In this document: positions 1-7,390 of the stretch, one piece after another
Layout of the letters: every line of letters starts with the position of its first letter
Numbering within the stretch: position 1 is the first letter of the stretch
NCBI RefSeq assembly: GCF_002272925.1
Contig: NZ_MLAR01000016.1
Coordinates: forward strand, 1 to 34,720
Origin: Helicobacter sp. 13S00401-1
Lineage (GTDB): Bacteria > Campylobacterota > Campylobacteria > Campylobacterales > Helicobacteraceae
Direction of reading: 5' to 3'
DNA length: 34,720 bases
Translations under genes and position numbers: made by a program
The notes under the pieces: model-generated
Told to the model about the DNA's origin: nothing
What the model saw: only the letters and a program-made list of their open reading frames with translations
The model's database searches: none

Positions 1-31
1 TAATTACTAGTGATTGAGAAAATTCTAGTTG

Positions 32-45
32 TTTTTTTTTTTTTT
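32..45 (+). repeat. Homopolymer tract of 14 T
   Basis: An uninterrupted run of 14 T in a non-coding region. Tracts this long slip during replication, and in Helicobacter several promoter-located poly-T tracts tune expression. No adjacent gene start is visible, so a link to any gene is unproven. Confidence 0.8.
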
Positions 46-337
46 GTATTAAAGGAAACTTAAAGTGAAAATTTTTGAAGAGAAAATTTATTAAATCAAA
101 CTAAAAATGAAATAATTATTTACTTTTATCTCTTTTTCTTAGAATCTATACAAAACTGATAACACTTTTTAATGCTTAAATAAGGGGATAAGAAAAGATG
201 ATCTTGACTTTTAAGAAAGGATGTTTACTAAAGTTATAAAACTTCTTTTTGCTAGTTTTTAGATGATGCTTTTTTTAAGTTTTAAAGGGCAGGGCAAGTG
301 GGTTTAGTGGATTTATAACTTAGGATTTTATAGTTTT

Positions 338-355
338 ATAGAATCTAGATTCTAT
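338..355. repeat. 18-bp perfect palindrome of two AGAATCT-type words
   Basis: The sequence ATAGAATCTAGATTCTAT is its own reverse complement, formed by abutting AGAATCT and AGATTCT. A nearly identical 16-bp palindrome lies at 20472-20487. No T tract follows directly, so it is not a textbook terminator. It could be an uptake-type element or a protein-binding site. Confidence 0.7.
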
Positions 356-452
356 GTTCTTGTTTAGATTGCCATGTTGCTTAATTAAAATGAGGTAGTG
401 CACATTGCAGATATAAAGATATTTGTTTAAAAAAGTTTAGTTTGTGTAAAGA

Positions 453-458
453 TATAAG
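453..458 (+). promoter_or_regulatory. Possible -10 box for the GRDP-like gene
   Basis: TATAAG lies about 80 bases upstream of the chosen ATG at 537, in an AT-rich stretch. Campylobacterota sigma-80 promoters rarely show a clear -35, so only the -10 can be judged. Weak evidence. Confidence 0.3.
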
Positions 459-536
459 ATATTACCGCCTAGTTTGCTTGATAGTGTTTTTATAAAACTA
501 GTATGTTGTATTAAAACTATAAAAAAGGATTTAAGC

Positions 537-1259
537 ATGTACACACAAAAAGAGTTACAAAAAGATATACAACTAGTCCCTTTAAACATAGAATCTTCTT
601 TAGACTTTGTTTCAGATACTAAGATAAAGGAAGCTCTAAATCTAGTAGAGACTCTAAACTTTGATAAGTTAAACTCTAAGTTAGTAAATCAGTACGGTTG
701 GGATAAAGCAGAAGTAAGCGCTACTAATAGCCTTTATAAAGAGTGGCTAGCCCTTCATATATGCTATCCGGGCATGAGTTTTACTCCAAATATCAAGTTA
801 GATGAGTACTGGCATATGCACATCCTTGATACTAAAGCTTACGCTGAAGACTGTTTACTTCTTTTTGGTGAGTTTTTACACCACTATCCTTACTTTGGCT
901 TAGAAGGAGATGCACAAGATTCTGAGATGACTTTTGATTTTACTAATGAGCTTTTTAATCACCACTTTGGCCATACTCAAAGCATAGCCCTAGCCTCTTG
1001 TAAATCTAGCAAGTGTGACTCTAGCATCCAAGCTGCAGCTAACTGCAAGTCTAGTGATGTGAAGGCTAACTGTAAGTCAGATCTTAGTCTAGCAAACTGT
1101 AAGTCTGAAGTAAAAACTCTAGCTAACTGCAAGTCAAGTCTTAGTGCATCTGCTAACTGCAAGTCTACAAAGATTAGCGCTAACTGCAAGTCAGAGACAT
1201 CAAAGCAAGCTAACTGTAAGTCAAACAAACAAGCTAGTTGTAAATCTAGCCAGGCTTAA
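537..1259 (+). CDS. GRDP-like (DUF1399-type) protein with C-terminal Cys-Lys-Ser repeats
   Basis: A 240-residue protein in two parts. Residues 1-150 resemble the glycine-rich-domain-protein family: WHMHILDT at 92-99 and a later run containing FLHHYPYFG. Residues 154-240 are a low-complexity tail with nine Cys-Lys-Ser motifs, mostly as ANCKS, separated by 4 to 10 variable residues rich in Ser, Lys and Ala; a tenth Cys sits in KCDS. No signal peptide or membrane segment is seen, so it is probably cytosolic. The ATG at 537 has AAGGAT about 6 bases upstream; the longer frame from 474 begins with a non-ATG codon and was rejected. Function is unknown. The tail could bind metal or be a substrate for Cys modification, which is inference. 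The family call is from motif resemblance only. Confidence 0.75.
   Translation: MYTQKELQKDIQLVPLNIESSLDFVSDTKIKEALNLVETLNFDKLNSKLVNQYGWDKAEVSATNSLYKEWLALHICYPGMSFTPNIKLDEYWHMHILDTKAYAEDCLLLFGEFLHHYPYFGLEGDAQDSEMTFDFTNELFNHHFGHTQSIALASCKSSKCDSSIQAAANCKSSDVKANCKSDLSLANCKSEVKTLANCKSSLSASANCKSTKISANCKSETSKQANCKSNKQASCKSSQA
993..1246 (+). repeat. Nine imperfect in-frame repeats coding (A)NCKS
   Basis: The core GCTAACTGYAAGTC recurs with starts at 993, 1038, 1065, 1092, 1122, 1152, 1179, 1209 and 1233 (first and last copies diverged). Spacing is 24 to 45 bases and always a multiple of three, so selection keeps the frame while the linkers vary. Tandem duplication and recombination could change copy number. 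Confidence 0.85.
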
Positions 1260-1302
1260 CTTATAATATCACCTAAGCACTAGCCTTTAGTCTTACACAC
1301 CT

Positions 1303-1330
1303 AAGCTAGCCTTTTATAAAGGCCTAGCTT
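1303..1330. terminator. Hairpin between convergent genes
   Basis: AAGCTAGCCTTT (1303-1314), loop TAT, then AAAGGCCTAGCTT (1318-1330) pair with one bulged C. It lies between the Cys-repeat gene (plus) and the cca-type gene (minus), overlapping the end of the latter. A clear T tract is missing. A related copy, CCTAAGCACTAGCCTTT, starts near 1272, so this small region also contains a direct repeat. Confidence 0.4.
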
Positions 1331-2222
1331 TAAGCTCTCTTATAAAGTTTGTGATCTCTTTTAAAGAAAGCTCTAGTCCTTCAAACTCTACTAACCTTTT
1401 ATCTAGCAACACTTCTAAACTATCTTTTTCTAGCACTAAGTTTGTAAGTTTTATAAACTTAAGCTTAAAGATAGAATCTAACTCTTTTTCAAAGTCATAA
1501 ACTAGGCTTAAAGCTTGTTTTAGCAAGCTAGTATCAGCACTTTTTTTCTTAGCTAGCAAGGAGCTTAGATATTTTAAGAGATAGCGTTTTTTATGGAAGT
1601 TAGAAAGTGTGGCTGCTAGTTTGTAGTTTGTATGTAAGGCAGATTCTAAGTTTTTTTCTAACTTTAAGTTAAATCTTAAAGCAAAGTCTAAAGCGCGTAA
1701 GATTCTTAAAGCATCTTCTTTCAGTTTAAAGTTAGCATCAAGTACTGTTTTTAGCCTTTTTTCTTTTAAGTCTTTTCTCCCTTCAAAAGGATCTATAAAC
1801 TTAGAATCCTTTAAGCTTTTATAGATGGCATTAATACTGAAGTCACGACGCAAGGCGTCAAGATAGAGATTTTTTGTAAAAAGTATCTTATCTGGGCTTC
1901 TTAGGTTGCTATAGCCTAGCTCACATCTCATAGGCACAAAGTCAAAGCTATAACCTCCTGCTTTAATGCTTACTATCTCATATCTTGAAAAGTAGCTTAA
2001 CTCTAAAAAGTCATCTTTATATATAAAGTCAGTTTCTAGTTCAAAGTAGACATTAAGTCTAAAGGCTTTTAAGATAGCTGGCACGTAGTTTTTAGCCCTA
2101 GAATCTAAGACTATATCTAAGTCATAAGAGTGCTTTCCTAGAAGGCTATCTCTTATAAAGCCACCTACCAAAAAAGCTTTTATGCCACTTTCAAAAAAGC
2201 ATGTTTGTAGTTTTGAAAGCAC
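1314..2222 (-). CDS. cca: CCA tRNA nucleotidyltransferase / poly(A) polymerase family
   Basis: A 302-residue member of the class II nucleotidyltransferases that add CCA to tRNA 3' ends or poly(A) to RNA. The N-terminus carries the signature FLVGGFIRDSLLG at about residues 18-30, followed by DLDIV, the metal-binding carboxylate pair. RRDFSINA near residue 125 and the DPFEGRKDLKEK block match the neck region. It is shorter than the usual 380-450 residues, so the tail domains are reduced. The start is a GTG 12 bases after the lipoprotein gene; no ATG gives a complete nucleotide-binding motif. It is probably co-transcribed with flgK and the lipoprotein. Whether it adds CCA or poly(A) cannot be settled by eye. 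Confidence 0.8.
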   Translation of the reverse strand: MLSKLQTCFFESGIKAFLVGGFIRDSLLGKHSYDLDIVLDSRAKNYVPAILKAFRLNVYFELETDFIYKDDFLELSYFSRYEIVSIKAGGYSFDFVPMRCELGYSNLRSPDKILFTKNLYLDALRRDFSINAIYKSLKDSKFIDPFEGRKDLKEKRLKTVLDANFKLKEDALRILRALDFALRFNLKLEKNLESALHTNYKLAATLSNFHKKRYLLKYLSSLLAKKKSADTSLLKQALSLVYDFEKELDSIFKLKFIKLTNLVLEKDSLEVLLDKRLVEFEGLELSLKEITNFIRELKARPL

Positions 2223-2234
2223 TTTTTACTTAGC

Positions 2235-2846
2235 TTAGAAAAGTAGGATTTTATAGCGGTACTCTAGTGGTCTTTGGAAGTTTATTCTAGCTACAGTTTG
2301 TTCTATAAGCTTGCTATAAACTTTAAAGTCCATAGCTTCTCCTGGTTTGCTAAAAACACTTCCTACAGCATAAAGGGCTAGGTTTTGAGTATAAGCGTCA
2401 TACCAGTCTAGAGTAAAGTTATAGAGGTCGCTTATGTTGCTTGTGTTATTTTTAAGGTCATTTTTATTATTAGTAATGTTGCAGTACCTGCGTCCATCTA
2501 TTATCTTGCAAACACCAGTTGCGTTAAATGTATACTCTATGTTTTGATTAGGCATTAGTCTTTGCTTGCTTACTTTTATATAGAGTATGTTTCTTGCATA
2601 AGGAGTTGGGATTTGCCCTTCTAAATATATATTACTAAAGCCTCTTTTTTTTAGGGCAGTAAGAGCGACTTTAGCGTAGAATCTTGATGATATATCCCAT
2701 GGGTCAGTTACTAAGATAGTAGGGGCGTTAGTATCAAAGTTATAGTCTGGAATCACAGTTGAGTAGTACTGAGTGCTTAAACCACTGCTACTACAAGCCA
2801 CAAATAAAAAGCCTATCAAACCTAAAAAAATTGCCTTAAACTTCAT
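2235..2846 (-). CDS. Predicted lipoprotein, function unknown
   Basis: A 203-residue protein with a lipoprotein signal peptide: Lys-rich start, hydrophobic core and lipobox FVAC, with Cys18 as the likely lipidated residue. No catalytic motif is recognised. The mature part has two Cys in GVCKIIDGRRYC, which could form a disulfide in the periplasm. The gene follows flgK by 11 bases and precedes the cca-type gene by 12 on the same strand, so it is probably in the flagellar transcription unit. That position hints at a link to the flagellum or envelope but is not proof. Confidence 0.75.
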   Translation of the reverse strand: MKFKAIFLGLIGFLFVACSSSGLSTQYYSTVIPDYNFDTNAPTILVTDPWDISSRFYAKVALTALKKRGFSNIYLEGQIPTPYARNILYIKVSKQRLMPNQNIEYTFNATGVCKIIDGRRYCNITNNKNDLKNNTSNISDLYNFTLDWYDAYTQNLALYAVGSVFSKPGEAMDFKVYSKLIEQTVARINFQRPLEYRYKILLF

Positions 2847-2857
2847 GAACTCTTTCC

Positions 2858-4678
2858 TTACTGTTTGATGCTTAGAAGTGTATCTATCATCCTATCTATA
2901 GCTGTTATAACTTTAGCATTTGCTGCGTATCCACTTTGAAACTTTATAAGATTAACCATCTCATCATCAACACTTACTTGAGAGATAGAAAGGTGTTCTT
3001 TTTTAGCAGCTTGCATAACTGCATCTTTAGTATCAAGAGTTGTTTTTACATCTTGAGTTTGATTAGCAACGCTTCCTGCTACGTACTGATAAAAGTCACT
3101 TATCTTCATCTCTTGTCTGTTTGAGTGTTCATCATAAAACTCTACTTTATTGTACTGTAGTTGTTGCATCATATTTGCTATCTCGAAGTTACCACTTACT
3201 GGAGCAAGATGGGCTCTTATACTACCTGGGTCTCTTTGATAGATCCTTGCTATATGCATGGTGCTAGCGTCATTTCCTTCAAAGAAGCGATTTAACCCTA
3301 AAGCACCTATAAAGTTAGTGTCATGATCTTTTATAGATACACTCATCCCACTAGTTGATGACTTAGGTCTTATGCTAAACTGTTTAGTGTTGTTATCATA
3401 ACTTGCATGGAAGAAGTCATCAAAGTCATTTAAAGAGTTGTTGTCTTTGTTATCATCAGTGTTAGCGTTTATCTGATTTACAACATCTTTCATAGTTGTA
3501 GTAGCACCTATAGTTATAGTTTTACTAGCTATGATATCACCTTGGTTGTTGTAGGCATTTAATGTAAAAGTCCCTGTGTGGATTTTATAGTTAGTATCTT
3601 TTAATGCATCAAAGTCCATGATACTAGTTTTATCACCAGTTATCTCTTTAGCCGCACTTTGTGCATAGATAGTATTAGTAGCGTGTATCATACCCTTAGC
3701 AAAGGAATCTAAAAGATTTATATAGTTTTGTATCTTGCCGGTTTTAGTGCCACTATAACCTGTGTTATATAGATCTAGTAAAGCTCCAGCTTTTCCTTCA
3801 TCTATCCTATCTGTTATATCTACATCTTTAAAGTCATAGCCTCTTATATAGATTCTATTAAGGCCTTCTGGGTTGTTATCTTTTTTCAAAACTATAGGGT
3901 GGAAGTTAGAGCCATCTATCATATTAAAGCCATGCCCTATATTAAAAGTATAGCCATCATCAAAGTCTGCTTTTCTACTATCTACTAAGTTATTAGCTTG
4001 TATATTTTTCTTAAAGACGTTTCCGCCTATGATCTCTTGTAGTCTAAACTCTAGCTCATCTCTTCTATCTCTTAACTCATTTGCCTGTTTTAAGGTGGCT
4101 CTATCTTCTAGTTCATTTAGCCTTTGGTTAATTTTGGCTATCTGAGATCCTAGTCTGTTAGCGTCTTTTACTTGGGCTTCTAGCTCATCACTCTTTGTTT
4201 TTTGTAAGGCTAGGAGCTTTTCTTTGGTTGTGTTTATATCATTAGTTAAGACGTTGGCGTTTTTTACTAAGACTTGTTTTTGAGAGACATTGTTTGGATT
4301 TTTAGCGACATCTTTCCAGGCATCAAAGTAGTGCTCTAAGTCATTATAGATTCCAACATTTTGTAAGTCAGGGAAGTAACTATTAGCTTCTCTTAAGGAT
4401 TCAAACTCAGTCTTATAGAAGTTATGATCCCTTGCAGCTTTTGTATAACGATCAAAGGCAAACTCATCATGCAACCTTTGTATAGAATCTACTGTAGTTC
4501 CTGTTCCTACATTCAAGTTGCCTAACTGCAATGGCGCTTGAGGGTGGGCTATCACTCTTTCTCTGGTGTAGAACTCATTGCTAGCGTTTGATATGTTGTT
4601 ACTTGTTACATCCACCATTAATTGGTGGGCTTGCAAGCCTGTATAGGAGGTGTTTAAGGAAGAGAGTATTCCACCCAT
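2858..4678 (-). CDS. flgK: Flagellar hook-associated protein 1 FlgK
   Basis: FlgK forms the first junction ring between hook and filament and is exported by the flagellar type III system. The N-terminus (SLNTSYTGLQAHQLMVDVT followed by NNISNASN) and C-terminus (DDEMVNLIKFQSGYAANAKV) are the coiled D0 segments typical of FlgK. The length of 606 residues equals, as I recall, the H. pylori protein. The middle is the variable D2/D3 part. The start has AAAAGG about 9 bases upstream. A well-spaced sigma-54 promoter lies just upstream, in keeping with the RpoN class of flagellar genes in Campylobacterota. Two non-flagellar-looking genes follow on the same strand. Confidence 0.95.
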   Translation of the reverse strand: MGGILSSLNTSYTGLQAHQLMVDVTSNNISNASNEFYTRERVIAHPQAPLQLGNLNVGTGTTVDSIQRLHDEFAFDRYTKAARDHNFYKTEFESLREANSYFPDLQNVGIYNDLEHYFDAWKDVAKNPNNVSQKQVLVKNANVLTNDINTTKEKLLALQKTKSDELEAQVKDANRLGSQIAKINQRLNELEDRATLKQANELRDRRDELEFRLQEIIGGNVFKKNIQANNLVDSRKADFDDGYTFNIGHGFNMIDGSNFHPIVLKKDNNPEGLNRIYIRGYDFKDVDITDRIDEGKAGALLDLYNTGYSGTKTGKIQNYINLLDSFAKGMIHATNTIYAQSAAKEITGDKTSIMDFDALKDTNYKIHTGTFTLNAYNNQGDIIASKTITIGATTTMKDVVNQINANTDDNKDNNSLNDFDDFFHASYDNNTKQFSIRPKSSTSGMSVSIKDHDTNFIGALGLNRFFEGNDASTMHIARIYQRDPGSIRAHLAPVSGNFEIANMMQQLQYNKVEFYDEHSNRQEMKISDFYQYVAGSVANQTQDVKTTLDTKDAVMQAAKKEHLSISQVSVDDEMVNLIKFQSGYAANAKVITAIDRMIDTLLSIKQ

Positions 4679-4710
4679 GTATAACCTTTTAAGTTAATTT
4701 GATATAAACA

Positions 4711-4727
4711 AGCAATTTAGATACCAA
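4711..4727 (-). promoter_or_regulatory. Sigma-54 (RpoN) promoter of flgK
   Basis: On the minus strand the sequence reads TTGGTATCTAAATTGCT. The GG (-24) and GC (-12) dinucleotides are separated by exactly 10 bases, as RpoN requires, and the flanks match TTGG and TTGC. Transcription would begin near 4700, about 20 bases before the flgK start. This fits the RpoN/FlgR-controlled flagellar class known in Helicobacter and Campylobacter. Confidence 0.8.
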
Positions 4728-4796
4728 CTTGCACTACTTACATATCGTTTTAAAATGGATTTTATTTATCTAGCTAGTGCATTTGAGCAGTTTTTA

Positions 4797-4806
4797 TGCT
4801 ATATAT
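4797..4806 (+). promoter_or_regulatory. Possible extended -10 promoter for the lepB operon
   Basis: TGCTATATAT has the extended -10 form TGnTATA. It would start transcription near 4812, leaving a leader of about 100 bases before lepB at 4911. The intergenic region is AT-rich, so a chance match is possible. Confidence 0.35.
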
Positions 4807-4910
4807 TTTTATTTTATTAACTATGAAAAATAAAGATCATCTCTTTTTTGATAGAATTAAAATTCATTTCTTTTTTAAAGCATAATTTTTCAAGTGGAAG
4901 GCATTTTTAT

Positions 4911-5915
4911 ATGAAAGTAATCAAATCGGCAAAAATCTTTGCGAGCAGCTGGATAGGCACTATCATCATAGTGTTACTCTTTATCTTTTTCATAGCGCAG
5001 GGTTTTGTCATACCTTCTAGATCTATGGTTGGTACCTACTATGAGGGCGATATGCTTTTTGTAAAAAAGTTCTCATATGGCGTCTCTATACCTATGCTTC
5101 CTTGGATTAACCGTAAGATCTTGCCAGACTTTAATCATAACGGTCATTTAATAAGTGGTCCTAGACCTAAAAGAGGCGATGTGGTAGTGTTTTTTCCACC
5201 AGGGCTTGATCATGTTCACTATATAAAAAGAACCTTTGCTACAGGAGGAGATCAAGTAGTCTTTGCCCCAGATGGAATGTATCTTAGACCAAATGGCGGT
5301 GATAAAACTATAGAGGCTGAGTTTGCAAACTATCCAACTAAAGAGTTTTTTGGTGAGAAGTATGTTTATGAGCCTTACTCAAAAGAACACCACGGCATAC
5401 ACTATGGCGGTGACTGGCCAATACTAGCTAGCTTTGATGCCTTAAAACAAAGATATGAGATAAGCAAGTATGACCCAAGCGCAAAGATAGGTATGGAGAT
5501 GAGAGAGAGTAAATATGGCGAAGTGTTTTATGCGAAGATTCCAAAAGATTCTTTTTTTATGATGGGTGATAATCGTGATAATAGTGAAGATTCAAGATTC
5601 TGGGGAACTATAGACTACTCACGTGTAGTTGGAAAGCCTTGGTTTATAGCCTTTAGTATCACTCTTTCAAACAGTCGTGAGGCAGATGTAAGTAACCCTA
5701 AAAACAAGTTTAAGATAAGGTGGAGTAGGATGTTTAGATCTATACATAGTTTAGAATCTAGTATCCCAGAGTATGGCAAAAATGCAGAAGTTATAACTAA
5801 TAACACAGCCATAAGTCCTATGAAACTTCATAGCCTTATAAAGTTAGTGCCACTAGGTAGTGGTAGTAATGGCAGTAATCTAGCACCAGTAGGTGGAGTT
5901 TTAAAAGAACAATAA
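4911..5915 (+). CDS. lepB: Signal peptidase I (leader peptidase)
   Basis: Cleaves signal peptides from exported proteins at the outer face of the inner membrane. One N-terminal membrane segment (residues 14-33) is followed by the catalytic Ser in PSRSM (Ser38; the usual PSGSM has Gly where this has Arg) and the catalytic Lys in HYIKRTFATGGD (Lys106). The family signature GDNRDNSEDSRFWG is at 219-232. At 334 residues it is somewhat longer than the roughly 290 of H. pylori LepB, with inserts around 65-80 and 125-205 and a Gly/Ser-rich tail. The ATG at 4911 has GGAAGG upstream and puts the signal anchor at the N-terminus; an in-frame TTG at 4848 was rejected. First gene of the conserved Helicobacter block. 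Confidence 0.93.
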   Translation: MKVIKSAKIFASSWIGTIIIVLLFIFFIAQGFVIPSRSMVGTYYEGDMLFVKKFSYGVSIPMLPWINRKILPDFNHNGHLISGPRPKRGDVVVFFPPGLDHVHYIKRTFATGGDQVVFAPDGMYLRPNGGDKTIEAEFANYPTKEFFGEKYVYEPYSKEHHGIHYGGDWPILASFDALKQRYEISKYDPSAKIGMEMRESKYGEVFYAKIPKDSFFMMGDNRDNSEDSRFWGTIDYSRVVGKPWFIAFSITLSNSREADVSNPKNKFKIRWSRMFRSIHSLESSIPEYGKNAEVITNNTAISPMKLHSLIKLVPLGSGSNGSNLAPVGGVLKEQ

Positions 5916-5930
5916 TTTTGGATACGTAAT

Positions 5931-6587
5931 ATGGAACACTTCCCTATATATCTAAATATCATCATACAAATAGTGACGCTTTTAATAGCTGTCATAGGCC
6001 ATGAGATAATGCATGGCCTTGTGGCACTAAAGTATGGAGACACAACAGCAAAAGATGCCCATAGACTAACTATAAACCCCATCCCCCATATAGATCTAAT
6101 AGGATCTATAATCCTACCTCTAGCCCTTTTACTACTAAACACTCCTTTTATGATAGGTTATGCTAAGCCTGTGCCAGTAAATATGAACACAGTTATAAAA
6201 AATGGAGGCTACAAAGCAGCCTTTTTTGTAAGCATGGCGGGAATTATTTATAACTTAGGGCTTGCTATAGTTGCAGCAGTGGCTTTAAAGTTTGAAATGT
6301 TTTCGCAAGCAACTTTTATAAATGTCTTAGTTTATGTCTTTTTACTCTCACTTTTTCAGATAAATATAGTTCTAGCTATCTTTAATATCTTGCCTATACC
6401 GCCGCTTGATGGCTCTAAGGCTCTAGCTTTTATAGGACTTATGGCAGGAATCCATGTTTTAGCAAGATTCTATAATAGCCTTGAAAGGTATGGTATTATT
6501 ATCATTCTTTTGATAATAGCTACTCCTATCTCTAGATATCTTGGTGAGTTTATGGGATTTGTAGCCAATGGGATATTGAGAATATAA
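5931..6587 (+). CDS. M50-family (site-2-protease-like) membrane metalloprotease
   Basis: A 218-residue integral membrane protein with a zinc site inside the membrane: HEIMH at residues 24-28 gives the HExxH motif, and PIPPLDGSK at 155-163 supplies the third ligand, Asp160. Several hydrophobic segments surround them (about 10-25, 57-75, 97-118, 130-150, 185-200). It is of the minimal type without PDZ or CBS domains. It lies 15 bases after lepB, as in H. pylori where I recall HP0575 next to lepB. The substrate is unknown; linkage to signal peptidase suggests membrane protein or signal-peptide turnover, which is inference. Confidence 0.85.
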   Translation: MEHFPIYLNIIIQIVTLLIAVIGHEIMHGLVALKYGDTTAKDAHRLTINPIPHIDLIGSIILPLALLLLNTPFMIGYAKPVPVNMNTVIKNGGYKAAFFVSMAGIIYNLGLAIVAAVALKFEMFSQATFINVLVYVFLLSLFQINIVLAIFNILPIPPLDGSKALAFIGLMAGIHVLARFYNSLERYGIIIILLIIATPISRYLGEFMGFVANGILRI

Positions 6588-6596
6588 AGGGTTTTA

Positions 6597-7025
6597 ATGT
6601 ATTACATAGCAAGTGATCATGCCGGCTTAGTGGTAAAAAACTTTATTTTAGAGTACTTTAAACTAAAGGGTTTAGAGATAAAAGACTTATATAAGTTAGA
6701 AAAAGATTCTAAAGTAGACTATCCAGATATGGCATTTTTAGTAGCCAAAGAAGTACAAAAAGATAAGGCTAATAAGGGCATACTAATATGTGGTAGTGGC
6801 ATAGGTGTAAGTATAGGGGCTAATAGATTTAAAGATATAAGGGCTGCTCTTTGTACTGATAGTTACATGGCAAAAATGGCAAGGATGCATAATGATGCAA
6901 ATGTGCTTTGTTTAGGTGAGAGGGTAAGTGGGCTTGGCGTTATAGAATCTATTTTAGAAGCTTTTTTAAATACAGACTTTGAGGGTGGAAGACATACTCT
7001 AAGAGTTAATAAACTTTATAATTAG
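6597..7025 (+). CDS. rpiB: Ribose-5-phosphate isomerase B
   Basis: Interconverts ribose 5-phosphate and ribulose 5-phosphate in the pentose phosphate pathway; cytosolic. The 142-residue length and motifs fit RpiB: ASDHAG at the N-terminus, CGSGIG with the catalytic Cys65, and HNDANVLCLGER near 98-109. The ribosome binding site AAAGGG is 5-10 bases upstream and the gene begins 9 bases after the M50 gene, so the two are probably co-translated. It supplies ribose phosphate for PRPP, the co-substrate of apt two genes downstream. Confidence 0.93.
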   Translation: MYYIASDHAGLVVKNFILEYFKLKGLEIKDLYKLEKDSKVDYPDMAFLVAKEVQKDKANKGILICGSGIGVSIGANRFKDIRAALCTDSYMAKMARMHNDANVLCLGERVSGLGVIESILEAFLNTDFEGGRHTLRVNKLYN

Positions 7026-7035
7026 GGGTTTAATC

Positions 7036-7374
7036 ATGGCGGAGTTATCAGAATGGTTCCTAGTTACTATTATTATTTTATTTATACTTTTTATGTTGAT
7101 AGGTACATTTTATTATAGAAGCATGGCACAAAAAGAAAAAAAGGAATCTGCCCACATGAGATACACACTAGCAGAAGCAGAAGTTTTAATACAAAAGCAC
7201 CAACTAAGCTTGCAAAGAGCCTTAGGTAATATAGACATACTAACTAGGGAGCTAAACTCGTTAAAAGTTGAAGTTAAAAATCTAAAAACTAGAAACTCTC
7301 AGTATAGGGTTGAAACTGATAACTATAAAACTAGGATTAGAGACTTAGAGCAAAAAATCGAAGCGCTCTTATAG
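7036..7374 (+). CDS. Small membrane-anchored coiled-coil protein
   Basis: A 112-residue protein with one N-terminal membrane segment (about residues 7-26) followed by a charged region with heptad-like spacing of Leu, Ile and Val to the C-terminus, so a coiled coil is likely. No enzyme motif is seen. It sits where H. pylori has the uncharacterised HP0573, between rpiB and apt. The body is probably cytoplasmic and may act as a scaffold. Function unknown. Confidence 0.8.
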   Translation: MAELSEWFLVTIIILFILFMLIGTFYYRSMAQKEKKESAHMRYTLAEAEVLIQKHQLSLQRALGNIDILTRELNSLKVEVKNLKTRNSQYRVETDNYKTRIRDLEQKIEALL

Positions 7375-7390
7375 GTCAAAAAGGAAGTAT

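Larger units (their letters stand above)
1..536. other. Gene-poor, AT-rich region upstream of the Cys-repeat protein
   Basis: No convincing reading frame was found on either strand. The region holds a T14 tract (32-45), an 18-bp palindrome made of two AGAATCT-type words (338-355) and a possible promoter for the next gene near 453. It may contain the end of an upstream transcription unit outside the window. Confidence 0.6.

Noticed and set aside
394-408. Sigma-54-like GG...GC sequence upstream of the Cys-repeat gene
   Set aside because: The GG and GC are separated by 11 bases instead of 10, and the flanks match poorly.
474-536. Upstream extension of the GRDP-like protein
   Set aside because: The extension lacks a ribosome site and starts with a non-ATG codon, while the ATG at 537 has AAGGAT at proper distance.
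977-1228. Minus-strand frame with repeated DLQLA motif
   Set aside because: It is the antisense shadow of the Cys-Lys-Ser repeats and has no ribosome site or independent support.
993-1246. Repeat array as a possible CRISPR
   Set aside because: The repeats are only about 14 bases, imperfect and kept in codon frame inside a protein gene, with spacers of unequal length.
4848-4910. Upstream extension of signal peptidase I from a TTG
   Set aside because: It would displace the signal anchor from the N-terminus, and the ATG at 4911 has a good ribosome site.
5828-6142. Minus-strand frame across the end of lepB and the start of the M50 gene
   Set aside because: It is a shadow of two well-supported plus-strand genes and has no recognisable domain.
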